Shown here piece after piece: positions 16,568-24,735 of a DNA stretch of 27,103 nucleotides. The DNA comes from Promethearchaeota archaeon (GTDB lineage Archaea > Asgardarchaeota > Lokiarchaeia > Sigynarchaeales > SOKP01): positions 1 to 27,103 of the forward strand of contig JAHLWT010000206.1 of assembly GCA_019057775.1 (NCBI GenBank), in the 5' to 3' direction. Position 1 is the stretch's first letter; each line of letters opens with the position of its first letter. The notes beneath the pieces are model-generated. The model saw only the letters and a program-made list of their open reading frames with translations. It ran no database searches and was not told the DNA's origin. The position numbers and the translations under genes are program-made.

Positions 16568-17578
16568 ATGACAAAAATTATAAACGAATGGATAAAAGCA
16601 AAAAATAAACTCATGAAGGACATTGGTTTTTCGATTGATATTGGGGCACTAAAAGTTGGATGGAAACATTTTAAAGACTCCTATCAATGCTACTTCCCTA
16701 ATGAAATCTTCCCTACATTAGAGCTCTGGATATCGAATCGTACTTATCAGATTTATAGGAAAAAAGCGGGATATTCCAAGATTCAGAAGAAAAACTACAA
16801 AAATGTTTATCAGATTAAGATTACATTAGAACTTGAAACTCCGATTTGGAGACGTATATTGGTTCCAGAAACGTATACATTTTATGACTTACATGTGGCT
16901 ATTCAGAATGCGATGGGTTGGAATGATGAACATCTAAACCATTTTATAGTAAAAAATCCTTTAAATGGAAAAAAAGTTATGATTGGGGATTATGAACCAG
17001 ATATTGATCTGGATTTTGAGGAAGAAATTAAACATAAGGACGAGAAGTGGCAAAGAGAACGTTCTGAATTAGTGAAAAAACTAAATGAAATAGAAACTGT
17101 TGATAGGGAAGATATTGATTCAATTAAAACAAAGATTAGTGGTTTAGATGGGAGGATAGAGATGATGGAGGTAAGTACACTCTCTAGTGCTATGATTTCA
17201 TCATTAACCCAAAAATTATCTAACTATTTCACACAAAAAAATAGAACCGCACATTATGAATATGATATGGGTGACTCATGGGGTCATAAAATCTTTTTAG
17301 AAGATATTTTTCCTCGAATTACAGATTTAGATTATCCACAATGTGTTGATGGAGAAAGGGCATGCCCTCCTGAAAATTGTGGTAGTTATGAATCTTTTCT
17401 TGAAATTATAAATAATCCTGATAACGAGAACTACGAAGAAACGATCAAATGGCTTCAAAGTGTTAATCCCCCTCATTGGATTGGAAAAGCGAAAGAATTT
17501 GATCCCGAATATTTTGATCCAAATAAAGTTTGGTTTGAGGATCCAATTAAACATAGAAAAGATATCTCGATGCGATAG
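16568..17578 (+). CDS. Plasmid pRiA4b ORF-3-like protein with coiled-coil insert
   Basis: A 336-aa protein. Residues about 79-325 match the pRiA4b ORF-3 family: YQIKITLELETPIWRRI (81-97), FYDLHVAIQNAMGW (105-118) with HLNHF, YEYDMGDSWGH (230-240), and CPPENCGSYESF (266-277). The function of the family is not established; it occurs on plasmids and in mobile or defence regions. Two things are odd here. A 78-residue N-terminal extension carries its own small fold. A charged coiled-coil-like insert (about 150-220; KWQRERSELVKKLNEIE then IDSIKTKISGLDGRIEMME) splits the domain between its two conserved halves. The gene follows the helicase operon on the same strand and precedes the two beta-CASP nucleases by 261 nt; that gap is AT-rich, with a TATA-like TTTTTAAATAAA near 17811-17822. 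Confidence 0.82.
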   Translation: MTKIINEWIKAKNKLMKDIGFSIDIGALKVGWKHFKDSYQCYFPNEIFPTLELWISNRTYQIYRKKAGYSKIQKKNYKNVYQIKITLELETPIWRRILVPETYTFYDLHVAIQNAMGWNDEHLNHFIVKNPLNGKKVMIGDYEPDIDLDFEEEIKHKDEKWQRERSELVKKLNEIETVDREDIDSIKTKISGLDGRIEMMEVSTLSSAMISSLTQKLSNYFTQKNRTAHYEYDMGDSWGHKIFLEDIFPRITDLDYPQCVDGERACPPENCGSYESFLEIINNPDNENYEETIKWLQSVNPPHWIGKAKEFDPEYFDPNKVWFEDPIKHRKDISMR

Positions 17579-17839
17579 ATCTCGGTTTAAATAAGAAAAC
17601 TCAGAAGTTTAAGTAGCTAGGGTTATATAAATTCATTTTAAAATGATGAAGAATGAGAATAATTGGAATCAATAGTTAGCTGTTCTTTAAATAGTTTTAG
17701 AAAAAGTAATTTTAACTTTAAGATTTAAAAACAAGCAATCCTAGATCTTTATTGTTTTTAAAGCTGTTTATGCATAAAAATCAGAAATTCAAAAGGTCAA
17801 ATAATTTTAATTTTTAAATAAAAAAAGGGTTGTGCTTAT

Positions 17840-19342
17840 ATGGATCTAACTTTTTATGGAGGTATTAATGAAATTGGTGGTAATAAAATACTCGTTCAAG
17901 AAAAAGAAACGAGAATATTTCTAGATTTTGGTTTATCTTATAAAAGAAATAATGAATATTTTGAATTTCCTATGTTACTACCAACGAATCTTGACGATTT
18001 ATTAAAAACAGGACTAATTCCAGACATCGAAGGTTTGTATCGATATCATAATTATAAAGCTAAATATGATAATACTGGGCCAATTTCCATAATTAAAAAC
18101 CCTGAAGAAAGGCAACTTGATGCTGTATTATTGTCGCATGCTCATATGGATCACTACGGCTATTTAGGGTTACTTAGAGAGGACATTCCTATTTATTTAT
18201 CTGCAATTTCAAAGAAGCTTATTGAATTATATAAACGGACAGGTAGGAATAAATTTAATGAAAAAATCCAGCACTTACAATTTAAAGAGATGAGTAAAAA
18301 TTCAGAAACTGAGATTGGAGATTTCACAGTCAAAAGATATGATGTAGATCATTCAATTTTGGGAGCATCAGCTTATTTTATTGAAGGAAAAGAAAATATA
18401 GTTTATACTGGTGATTTTAGATTACACGGGAATAAAGGATTTCAGACAGAAGAATTTTTAAAATTTGTAGAAAAAGAAGATATTGATTATTTATTATGCG
18501 AAGGAACTCGATTGGGATTAATAAAAAATGAAGAGGAAAGATCTGTTGAAGAAAAGGTATTAAGTTCAGAAAAAGAGGTCAAAAATAAATGTTTGGAAAT
18601 AATTGAATCAGAGGAAGATTTGATTATATATGATGCCTCACAAGCAGATTTAGAAAGAGTAAAAATTTTAAGTCAAGTAGCTAAAAAAACAGGAAGAAAT
18701 CTCTTGATTGATTCTAAAAAAGCATTTTTTTTGCTATATCTTAACGAAAACGAGAATCTGTTAGAAGATTTACCTTCAGTTGACGATTTTAAAATTTTAT
18801 TAAGTCGATCAAAATTAGCCTCAAATACAAAAATCTGTAGAGAATTAACTAAAGATTGCCCTGATTTCTATTTAGAGAGATTTAAGATTGGTAGTAGAAA
18901 TCATGAAAAAGAATTGCTGAATGATAATAGTCTTTCAGAAAATCAATTTATATGGGGCCCTGTTATGAGAAAAGAAGTATTGAGTAATCCAAATGAATAT
19001 ATTATTTATACATCTAATGGTCCTTTATTACTTTTACATTCTAAAATGCATAAACAGAATTTCTCTGGGACATATATTTATGGAAAGGCAGAAGCTTTTA
19101 CAGAGTCGATGGAATTTTCATTTAATCGATTATTAAAATGGTTAGAATTATGTAATTTAAAATTAGAATATGCTCATACTAGTGGACATTGTTTTCCTGA
19201 GGATTTAAAGAATGCAATTGATATAATAAATCCAAAAAATTTAATTCCAATCCATACCGAATATCCTCAAGAATTCAAGAAGATTATTCCAAGAGGTGTC
19301 AATATTAAAAGGGTTAATTTAAATGATAAATTAGTTTTATAA
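17840..19342 (+). CDS. Metallo-beta-lactamase/beta-CASP nuclease, RNase J-like
   Basis: A 500-aa protein, probably an RNA or DNA nuclease. It begins with the RNase J-type strand FYGGINEIGGNK. Metal ligands follow: HAHMDH (H100, H102, D104, H105), H171 in VDHS, and D192 in YTGDFRLHG. After a beta-CASP-like middle domain (about 230-420) the motif TSGH (ending at H450) and PIHTEYP (H472) complete the beta-CASP motifs B and C. A distinctive insertion after the first strands (TGLIPDIEGLYRYHN) is also present, in altered form, in the next gene, so the two form one subfamily. The ATG is preceded by AAAGGGT (17824-17830). Neither gene belongs to the known Dpd set. Their placement after the helicase operon suggests an accessory nuclease function, but a housekeeping RNA-processing role is possible. 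Confidence 0.85.
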   Translation: MDLTFYGGINEIGGNKILVQEKETRIFLDFGLSYKRNNEYFEFPMLLPTNLDDLLKTGLIPDIEGLYRYHNYKAKYDNTGPISIIKNPEERQLDAVLLSHAHMDHYGYLGLLREDIPIYLSAISKKLIELYKRTGRNKFNEKIQHLQFKEMSKNSETEIGDFTVKRYDVDHSILGASAYFIEGKENIVYTGDFRLHGNKGFQTEEFLKFVEKEDIDYLLCEGTRLGLIKNEEERSVEEKVLSSEKEVKNKCLEIIESEEDLIIYDASQADLERVKILSQVAKKTGRNLLIDSKKAFFLLYLNENENLLEDLPSVDDFKILLSRSKLASNTKICRELTKDCPDFYLERFKIGSRNHEKELLNDNSLSENQFIWGPVMRKEVLSNPNEYIIYTSNGPLLLLHSKMHKQNFSGTYIYGKAEAFTESMEFSFNRLLKWLELCNLKLEYAHTSGHCFPEDLKNAIDIINPKNLIPIHTEYPQEFKKIIPRGVNIKRVNLNDKLVL

Positions 19343-19377
19343 TTCAGTTAATAAGTTAACTATTATTTTAAGTATTA

Positions 19378-19383
19378 GGAGGG
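19378..19383 (+). promoter_or_regulatory. Strong ribosome binding site GGAGGG
   Basis: GGAGGG sits 6 nt before the ATG at 19390 and 36 nt after the stop of the preceding nuclease gene. It fixes the start and points to the two nuclease genes being one transcription unit. Confidence 0.6.
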
Positions 19384-19389
19384 CTTCAA

Positions 19390-20859
19390 ATGGAAAACAA
19401 ACCAAAAACCATTAGAATGACTTTTTTAGGCGGAATCAATGAAGTTGGGGGTAATATTGTTCTACTAGAGGATTTTCGTTATGATACAAAAATATTCATA
19501 GATTTCGGTATAAAGATTAAAAATTATAAAAATGTATATGAATATGGTCAGCATCCTTCATCTATTAAGGAGATTGTTCAATGTAATTTAATACCTCATG
19601 AAGATGATATCCCAATAAATAATTTATACTTAAAGGAATCAGATTCTGAAAAAATTGATACCGTAAATTCCTCAAATTTAGATGCAATTTTAATTTCTCA
19701 CCCTCATAAAGATCATTATTTTGGCTTATCTTTTGTAAATAGAACAATTCCTATTTACACTGGAGTTGTCACAAAGAGGATTATTCGTGCTTTTTGTAAG
19801 TCGACAAAAACTTCAATTGATAATAATTTTATTAATTTAAATTGGAACACGTTTCGAACTGGGGATCTTATTAACATTAAAGGAATGATTATCACTCCAT
19901 TTCATGTTGATCATTCTGTTCCAGCGGCATATGGATTTATTATCTATACTTCAGCTGGACCAGTTGTGTATACTGGGGACTTTCGAAGGCATGGTCCATT
20001 ATCGAACATGACAGAGGAATTCCTACTAGAGATTAAATCAAATAAAACTATTCTAACTAAAAATGAACAGAGCATGGATCTAAAGGATCTAATTTCAGAA
20101 GGAGTTAAAGTTTTATTGTGTGAAGGCACCAAAATTTCTAAGGGTATTGTTGAATCGGAACAGCGTGTTGAAGAAAATTTAGAAAAGATATTCCTCAACA
20201 ATCCTTTCGATTTTATCTTAGTGAAATATGATAGAATTGACTGGGATAGGTTCAGGACGTTTTCACATATTGCAAAAAAATATAGCTGGAAGTTCATTAT
20301 AACTGAAAAGGATGCGTATTTCTATTATCTCTTGAATAAAAAGGCAATTCATGAAACAATGAGAAACCCGAATATTCTAAATGATGACCATATTTATATT
20401 TTGAAGAGAGGAGCTGCGAATTACAGATGGCAGGAGAAAGTTAGGCAGGTCATATATAGACGTAATAAAGGAAATAGATTTCTTAACTACCGTGATTTAA
20501 AGAATTTGGAGGGTAAATTTATTATCTATATAACTCGCCTACATGAGGGATTAATGAGGAATTTAGACTTTACCAAAAGAGGTTTATTTATTTCTTCGAG
20601 TATTGATCCCTATTCTGAGGAATTTTTTGACAATACAAATACTATCCGTAAGCGACTAGAGCCTTATGGAATTCCTTCATATCGAGTCCATGCATCAGGT
20701 CATGCAACACCTCATGATATAATTAATTTTATTGACGAAATTAAGCCGAAATATCTAATTCCAATTCATACAGAGCATCCTGAATTTTTCAGAAAGTTAT
20801 TCCAAGGTTCTGATATCCAAGTAATCCTACCAAACAAAAATCAGTCAATTGAATTTTAA
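19390..20859 (+). CDS. Second metallo-beta-lactamase/beta-CASP nuclease (paralogue)
   Basis: A 489-aa paralogue of the preceding gene. It begins with TFLGGINEVGGNIV, keeps the metal ligands SHPHKDH (H104, H106, D108, H109), VDHS (H175) and YTGDFRRHG (D197), and ends with ASGHATPHD and PIHTEHP as the beta-CASP motifs. It shares with its neighbour the insertion after the first strands (NLIPHEDDIPINNLY). The middle domain is strongly divergent between the two, so this is an old duplication, or a heterodimer whose subunits have specialised, rather than a recent copy. The core metal-site motifs look intact in both. The start is supported by GGAGGG. A 142-nt AT-rich gap with no gene follows. Confidence 0.85.
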   Translation: MENKPKTIRMTFLGGINEVGGNIVLLEDFRYDTKIFIDFGIKIKNYKNVYEYGQHPSSIKEIVQCNLIPHEDDIPINNLYLKESDSEKIDTVNSSNLDAILISHPHKDHYFGLSFVNRTIPIYTGVVTKRIIRAFCKSTKTSIDNNFINLNWNTFRTGDLINIKGMIITPFHVDHSVPAAYGFIIYTSAGPVVYTGDFRRHGPLSNMTEEFLLEIKSNKTILTKNEQSMDLKDLISEGVKVLLCEGTKISKGIVESEQRVEENLEKIFLNNPFDFILVKYDRIDWDRFRTFSHIAKKYSWKFIITEKDAYFYYLLNKKAIHETMRNPNILNDDHIYILKRGAANYRWQEKVRQVIYRRNKGNRFLNYRDLKNLEGKFIIYITRLHEGLMRNLDFTKRGLFISSSIDPYSEEFFDNTNTIRKRLEPYGIPSYRVHASGHATPHDIINFIDEIKPKYLIPIHTEHPEFFRKLFQGSDIQVILPNKNQSIEF

Positions 20860-21004
20860 ATTCAAACAAACTATAATATCTCAATGGCTTAATAATTCTA
20901 AATTAAAAGATTGAGTTCATTTTTAATACTATCTTAAATCAAAATTCTGGCACTGTATGAAAATTAATAAAGATTAACACTGTTATTTAGTTGTTGATGA
21001 CTTG

Positions 21005-21532
21005 ATGAGAGAAATTTATATTTTTGACATTGATGGATGTGTCATGCCTCCAATCTTCTCAAATTTTAATAGTAATGGATCCAGAAAAAATATTGTCAAA
21101 GAAGTTATCAAGAATGGAAATAATGTAAATTTATATTCTGCTTTTATAAAATTTTATGAAAAATACTGCATCCAAGCTGAATTAGTCTTTTTTATAACTG
21201 GTAGGAAAAGGAGTGAATTTGGCACACTAACAGAAAATCAATTACAGTCCTTAGCCAATATAAAGCTGTTTCAAACCATATATTATCCTGAAGGAAAATC
21301 ACACAAAATTAAAAAATATTTTACCTGGAAGGCAAAAAAGATAAAAGAAATTATTAAAAATACCCTTAATACCAAAAATTTTAGTAAAAATTCTCAGGAA
21401 AATGTTAAGTTCACCATATTCGATGACATGAACGATTATTTTCCAAAAATTAGAAAATTCAAAGATAATTATAGGGTTCAAATTCACTTAACCTTGATAG
21501 AGAATGAGAATCGTTGGAATCTTCTAATTTAA
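21005..21532 (+). CDS. HAD-superfamily-like phosphatase
   Basis: A 175-aa protein. The N-terminal motif I is FDIDGC (D8, D10), with hhhDxDG as in HAD hydrolases. Motif II is FFITGRK (T65-G66-R67). A lysine in EGKSHK (about K98) may serve as motif III. FDDMNDYF (D140, D141) fits motif IV. The set indicates a phosphohydrolase of the HAD fold, resembling small HAD phosphatases or polynucleotide phosphatases; the substrate cannot be told. I place the start at ATG 21005; the TTG immediately before it (21002) only adds one residue. The cap region (15-60) is short. It stands alone between the nucleases and a tiny zinc-ribbon ORF on the same strand, 45 nt away. Confidence 0.7.
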   Translation: MREIYIFDIDGCVMPPIFSNFNSNGSRKNIVKEVIKNGNNVNLYSAFIKFYEKYCIQAELVFFITGRKRSEFGTLTENQLQSLANIKLFQTIYYPEGKSHKIKKYFTWKAKKIKEIIKNTLNTKNFSKNSQENVKFTIFDDMNDYFPKIRKFKDNYRVQIHLTLIENENRWNLLI

Positions 21533-21577
21533 CATTTACAGATAATTCTGAAAATTCATAAAGGTAAGTTTAATCTC

Positions 21578-21676
21578 ATGATAATTTGCTGTAATATTTG
21601 TGGATTTGAAATCGAAAAAGAAAAAGCAGGTTTTTATTATTGTCCTATATGTGATAATTTTACATACTTTTCTTAG
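21578..21676 (+). CDS. Tiny zinc-ribbon protein (32 aa)
   Basis: ATG 21578 opens a 32-codon frame ending at TAG 21674-21676. It reads MIICCNICGFEI, then FYYCPICDNF: two CxxC knuckles (CNIC and CPIC), separated by about 13 residues, as in rubredoxin-type zinc ribbons. The chance of two such knuckles in a short random AT-rich frame is low, which supports coding. AAAGGT at about 21559-21564 is a weak and rather distant ribosome binding site. It follows the HAD gene by 45 nt on the same strand and could be co-transcribed. It may be an independent small protein or the remnant of a larger zinc protein. Confidence 0.45.
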   Translation: MIICCNICGFEIEKEKAGFYYCPICDNFTYFS

Positions 21677-21700
21677 GATCACAAGATTCATATCTTAAAA

Positions 21701-22759
21701 TTAAAAAATAATTTGAAGCCCTTGTTCTTTTAACTTTTCTATGCTTTCTGGAACGCTAATCCAGTAATTTGCTTTCAAATTTAAGATTTCAAGGCAGTTC
21801 AGATTTTCAATGCATTCGGGTATATTTTTCAACTTATTGTTACTTAGATTTAACTTTTTCAACATCAACAAGTCTCCAATTGAATCTGGAATCGTTGTTA
21901 AATTATTCGAGCTAAGAATTAGATTTTTCAATCGATATAGGAGCCCTATTGCGTTAGGTAGACTTTCAAGTTTATTTATTCGCAAATCCAACCATTCCAA
22001 GTTGGAGAGAAATCCAATCTCTTTCGGTAAGCGCGCGATGTTGTTTCTTCTAAGTGCTAAATGCTTTAGAGATTTAAGTCTGAGAATTTCGTGCGGAAAA
22101 ACTTTTAGGCCACAATTAAAAATGCTTAAACCCGTGATTTCCTCTCCACCTTTTACGTAGCATGTAGAAGATCTGTTAAATTCTTCTCTTAAGGGGATTG
22201 GTTTATCAATTAATTTTTCAAGTGAATGGATTATGTTTTTTTCGGTATAATCCTCATCAGAGATATTTGAGATTCCTGAATACTCATTTAATTTCTCCAA
22301 TTTAGGTAACGGTTCACCGCATTTGGCACAATGCGAAATTTGGGGTGAACAAAGGAAATTACAGTGCGGGCAAGGGATTTTGACGACTTTATGCTTATAT
22401 TCGCTGTCTGTTGGCTTAACTTCTCCTATCTCTCCTATCTCTCCCATCATCTCGGTTTTCAAGCTTAAAAATTCTTTATATTTCAGATTTTCCAGATATC
22501 CTTTATCTTTATAAATTTCCATCAGTTCTCGCAGCATTTCATTATTTTGAGATTTCTCTTCCAGAAATGTTACTTCTTCAGCAGTTAATAGAGTATCACC
22601 ATTTTCTTCAGCTAGATTAATGTAGAGACGTAGCCAATAATATTGATTATTTGATAGATGAGTTTTTAATTTATAGTGGATCAGGAAGGATGCGAAGAAT
22701 TCATGTTTTTTGGCTAGGGCTTCTAACCATTGGATTTCTCTTTCAGTTAATTCTTTCAT
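21701..22759 (-). CDS. Zinc-ribbon and leucine-rich-repeat protein
   Basis: I start it at ATG 22759, giving 352 aa. A TATA-like stretch (22782-22792) is about 28 nt upstream of that ATG, whereas the longer frame from 22831 would add a 24-residue hydrophobic segment with no promoter support. In this numbering the N-terminal ~120 residues are helical and charged (several ELTEREIQWLEALAK-type helices). A zinc ribbon CPHC ... CAKC follows (about 130-147). After a linker, five leucine-rich repeats of about 23 residues (LPxxIGxLxxLxxLxLxxN type) fill about 209-345. LRRs of this kind mediate protein-protein interaction and are common in Asgard archaea and eukaryotes; the partner is unknown. It is divergent from McrB, 148 nt apart, so regulation may be shared. 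Confidence 0.8.
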   Translation of the reverse strand: MKELTEREIQWLEALAKKHEFFASFLIHYKLKTHLSNNQYYWLRLYINLAEENGDTLLTAEEVTFLEEKSQNNEMLRELMEIYKDKGYLENLKYKEFLSLKTEMMGEIGEIGEVKPTDSEYKHKVVKIPCPHCNFLCSPQISHCAKCGEPLPKLEKLNEYSGISNISDEDYTEKNIIHSLEKLIDKPIPLREEFNRSSTCYVKGGEEITGLSIFNCGLKVFPHEILRLKSLKHLALRRNNIARLPKEIGFLSNLEWLDLRINKLESLPNAIGLLYRLKNLILSSNNLTTIPDSIGDLLMLKKLNLSNNKLKNIPECIENLNCLEILNLKANYWISVPESIEKLKEQGLQIIF

Positions 22760-22781
22760 CTCGTAATAATTAAGAAAAAAT

Positions 22782-22792
22782 GATATAAAATT
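22782..22792 (-). promoter_or_regulatory. TATA-like box for the LRR gene
   Basis: On the minus strand the stretch reads AATTTTATATC and is about 28 nt before the ATG at 22759. It supports the shorter start over the upstream in-frame one at 22831. Confidence 0.35.
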
Positions 22793-22907
22793 TATTAATA
22801 CCATGTTTTTATAATTTTGCATTAATTCCATAATAAATATGATTAAAATAAAAGTTATAACATTAAATGAATTAAAGACTTAAAATTTAAAAATTAAGAA
22901 AAATATT

Positions 22908-24698
22908 ATGAAAAATACCTTACTAACCGATGATATAATCCAGGATTATAACCTAACTACTTTAACGGTTGAAGACGATTTTAAAAAGGGTTATTTAGAT
23001 CCAAGTATAGAAGAACTGGAGAATATATGCTCTCTTCATTCGGAATTTAATTTTGAAAAGGTTCTGACGATTTTACTTTTGATATTATCCAAGATGAAAG
23101 AAAGAAAAATCACAAAATCAACCCATATAATCGTCCTAACAGCGATAATAATCTGGCATGGAATGATAAATCGCCCCAGAGACACTGAATACTTCAAGGC
23201 AGAGATCATTGCAAATAAGCTTGATGGGCATAAGGGAACAGCTTTATATCTAAGAAGAGAACTTGGGGTTGGAGGCACAACTATTAGGAAATTTGATAGT
23301 ATTGATGATTTTATTGAAAAATTAAACAATCCGATTGAAGAGACTCCAAAAAAAAAAATGAGTAAAGAAGAGGTTGAACAATGGAATGCAATTAAGAAAA
23401 TAATTAGAGACAAGATAATTGGTCGTTCAAAACCAAATCCAAGTGCAGAAGAAGCTACCTCTTTTCTTTTTTTAAATGAAGGTTCCTTTAAAAAAAATCA
23501 AATCTGGGATAATATAAATCTAGAGAATTTAGCTTATGAAGGAGATACAGCAAAAAGTTCCTTTGAAGTAGAATTAACAAAATATGCTGATAACTCAAAA
23601 ATTAAAGAGGAATATAGGCGTTCCCCGTCATTATTTACGATAACTGATTTAGAAAAAAAGCCATATGAACTCGAACTTTTAGATAATGTTAGAGAAGAGA
23701 TTGAAATCAATCTTGCGTCTTTACCATCGATAGGACTTAAAAAGAAAACTCTTGTTAAAAAAGACATAAAATTAAAAAAAATCTATGAGAACACAGATAT
23801 TCTTGAAAAGATTAAGAAAGCTCTAATCTTGAAGAATCAAATAATTTTAATGGGGCCTCCTGGTACATCAAAGACGTATTTAGCAAAACAAATTGCGCTT
23901 GATTTTACCGAAGGCAGTAATGATAATATAGAATTAATTCAATTTCATCCCACGTATTCTTATGAAGATTTTGTTGAATGTAAGACAATTTCAGGAGATA
24001 AAGACCAAATGATAAAATTCATTTATGAACCAAAGATTTTTCGCGATTTATGTAAGAGAGCAAAAGATAGAGATGAGAATTTCGTTTTAATCTTAGATGA
24101 AATTAATCGAGGAAATGTAGAGAAGATATTTGGTGAATTAATCTATGGGATTGAAAATCGAGAAGAAAAAATCACTACAATTTATGCTGATGCTAAAAAT
24201 CCACTCATAATTCCGGACAATCTTTATATTATCGGAACTATGAATACCGTCGATTTATCTATAGCTGGAATTGATGCAGCTATTAGACGGAGATTTTATG
24301 TAATAGAAATGAAACCACGATCTCAAATTTTAAGAAATTGGTTAGATGACAAACTAGGACCGGATTTTAAAGATTTTAAGTACGATCTAGTCGATTTCAT
24401 GGAGCATTTAAACGACCTTATCAAGGGCAATCCATCAATGGGGAGATATAGGAGAATTGGACACGCTATTCTAATGTTAGAATCAATTAAAAAAAGGGGA
24501 AGTAAAAAAGAAGAAATTTTAGATAATTTAGAAATCGAATGGAAGTATACCATAAAGCCTACAATCTTGGAATACTTGAGTTTCAACCGTACTGAATTTG
24601 GCATATTCAAAAAACTTTTTAATGATTTTTATAAGAAAGCGCGTAATGATTTAGTTTCTACTGAACCAATTACTGAATCTACTGCTAAATCGGATTAA
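22908..24698 (+). CDS. mcrB: McrB-like AAA+ GTPase/ATPase of a modification-dependent restriction system
   Basis: A 596-aa protein. The AAA+ domain has Walker A GPPGTSKT (316-323; Ser replaces the usual Gly before Lys), Walker B LILDEINRGN (394-403) and the McrB-type sensor segment GTMNTVD (443-449) followed by IRRRF (459-463). In McrBC systems this motor forms a ring, recognises modified DNA through its N-terminus and drives the McrC nuclease. Here the N-terminal ~300 residues do not resemble the usual DUF3578 domain. They include a helical, hydrophobic-rich block (KVLTILLLILSKM; HIIVLTAIIIWHG, about 50-90) and a charged linker, so the modification recognised could differ. The ATG follows an AT-rich promoter region. 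Its partner gene starts 38 nt after the stop. Confidence 0.85.
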   Translation: MKNTLLTDDIIQDYNLTTLTVEDDFKKGYLDPSIEELENICSLHSEFNFEKVLTILLLILSKMKERKITKSTHIIVLTAIIIWHGMINRPRDTEYFKAEIIANKLDGHKGTALYLRRELGVGGTTIRKFDSIDDFIEKLNNPIEETPKKKMSKEEVEQWNAIKKIIRDKIIGRSKPNPSAEEATSFLFLNEGSFKKNQIWDNINLENLAYEGDTAKSSFEVELTKYADNSKIKEEYRRSPSLFTITDLEKKPYELELLDNVREEIEINLASLPSIGLKKKTLVKKDIKLKKIYENTDILEKIKKALILKNQIILMGPPGTSKTYLAKQIALDFTEGSNDNIELIQFHPTYSYEDFVECKTISGDKDQMIKFIYEPKIFRDLCKRAKDRDENFVLILDEINRGNVEKIFGELIYGIENREEKITTIYADAKNPLIIPDNLYIIGTMNTVDLSIAGIDAAIRRRFYVIEMKPRSQILRNWLDDKLGPDFKDFKYDLVDFMEHLNDLIKGNPSMGRYRRIGHAILMLESIKKRGSKKEEILDNLEIEWKYTIKPTILEYLSFNRTEFGIFKKLFNDFYKKARNDLVSTEPITESTAKSD

Positions 24699-24735
24699 GA
24701 AATTTTATTAATATTAATCTAAGAGTAAAAATGTA

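Noticed and set aside
21810..22514. Plus-strand open frames opposite the LRR gene
   Set aside because: They mirror the LRR repeats on the other strand and show no domain or ribosome binding site.
22757..22831. Longer start for the LRR protein with a hydrophobic N-terminus
   Set aside because: A TATA-like box is placed for the shorter start at 22759, and the extra segment looks like AT-rich intergenic DNA.
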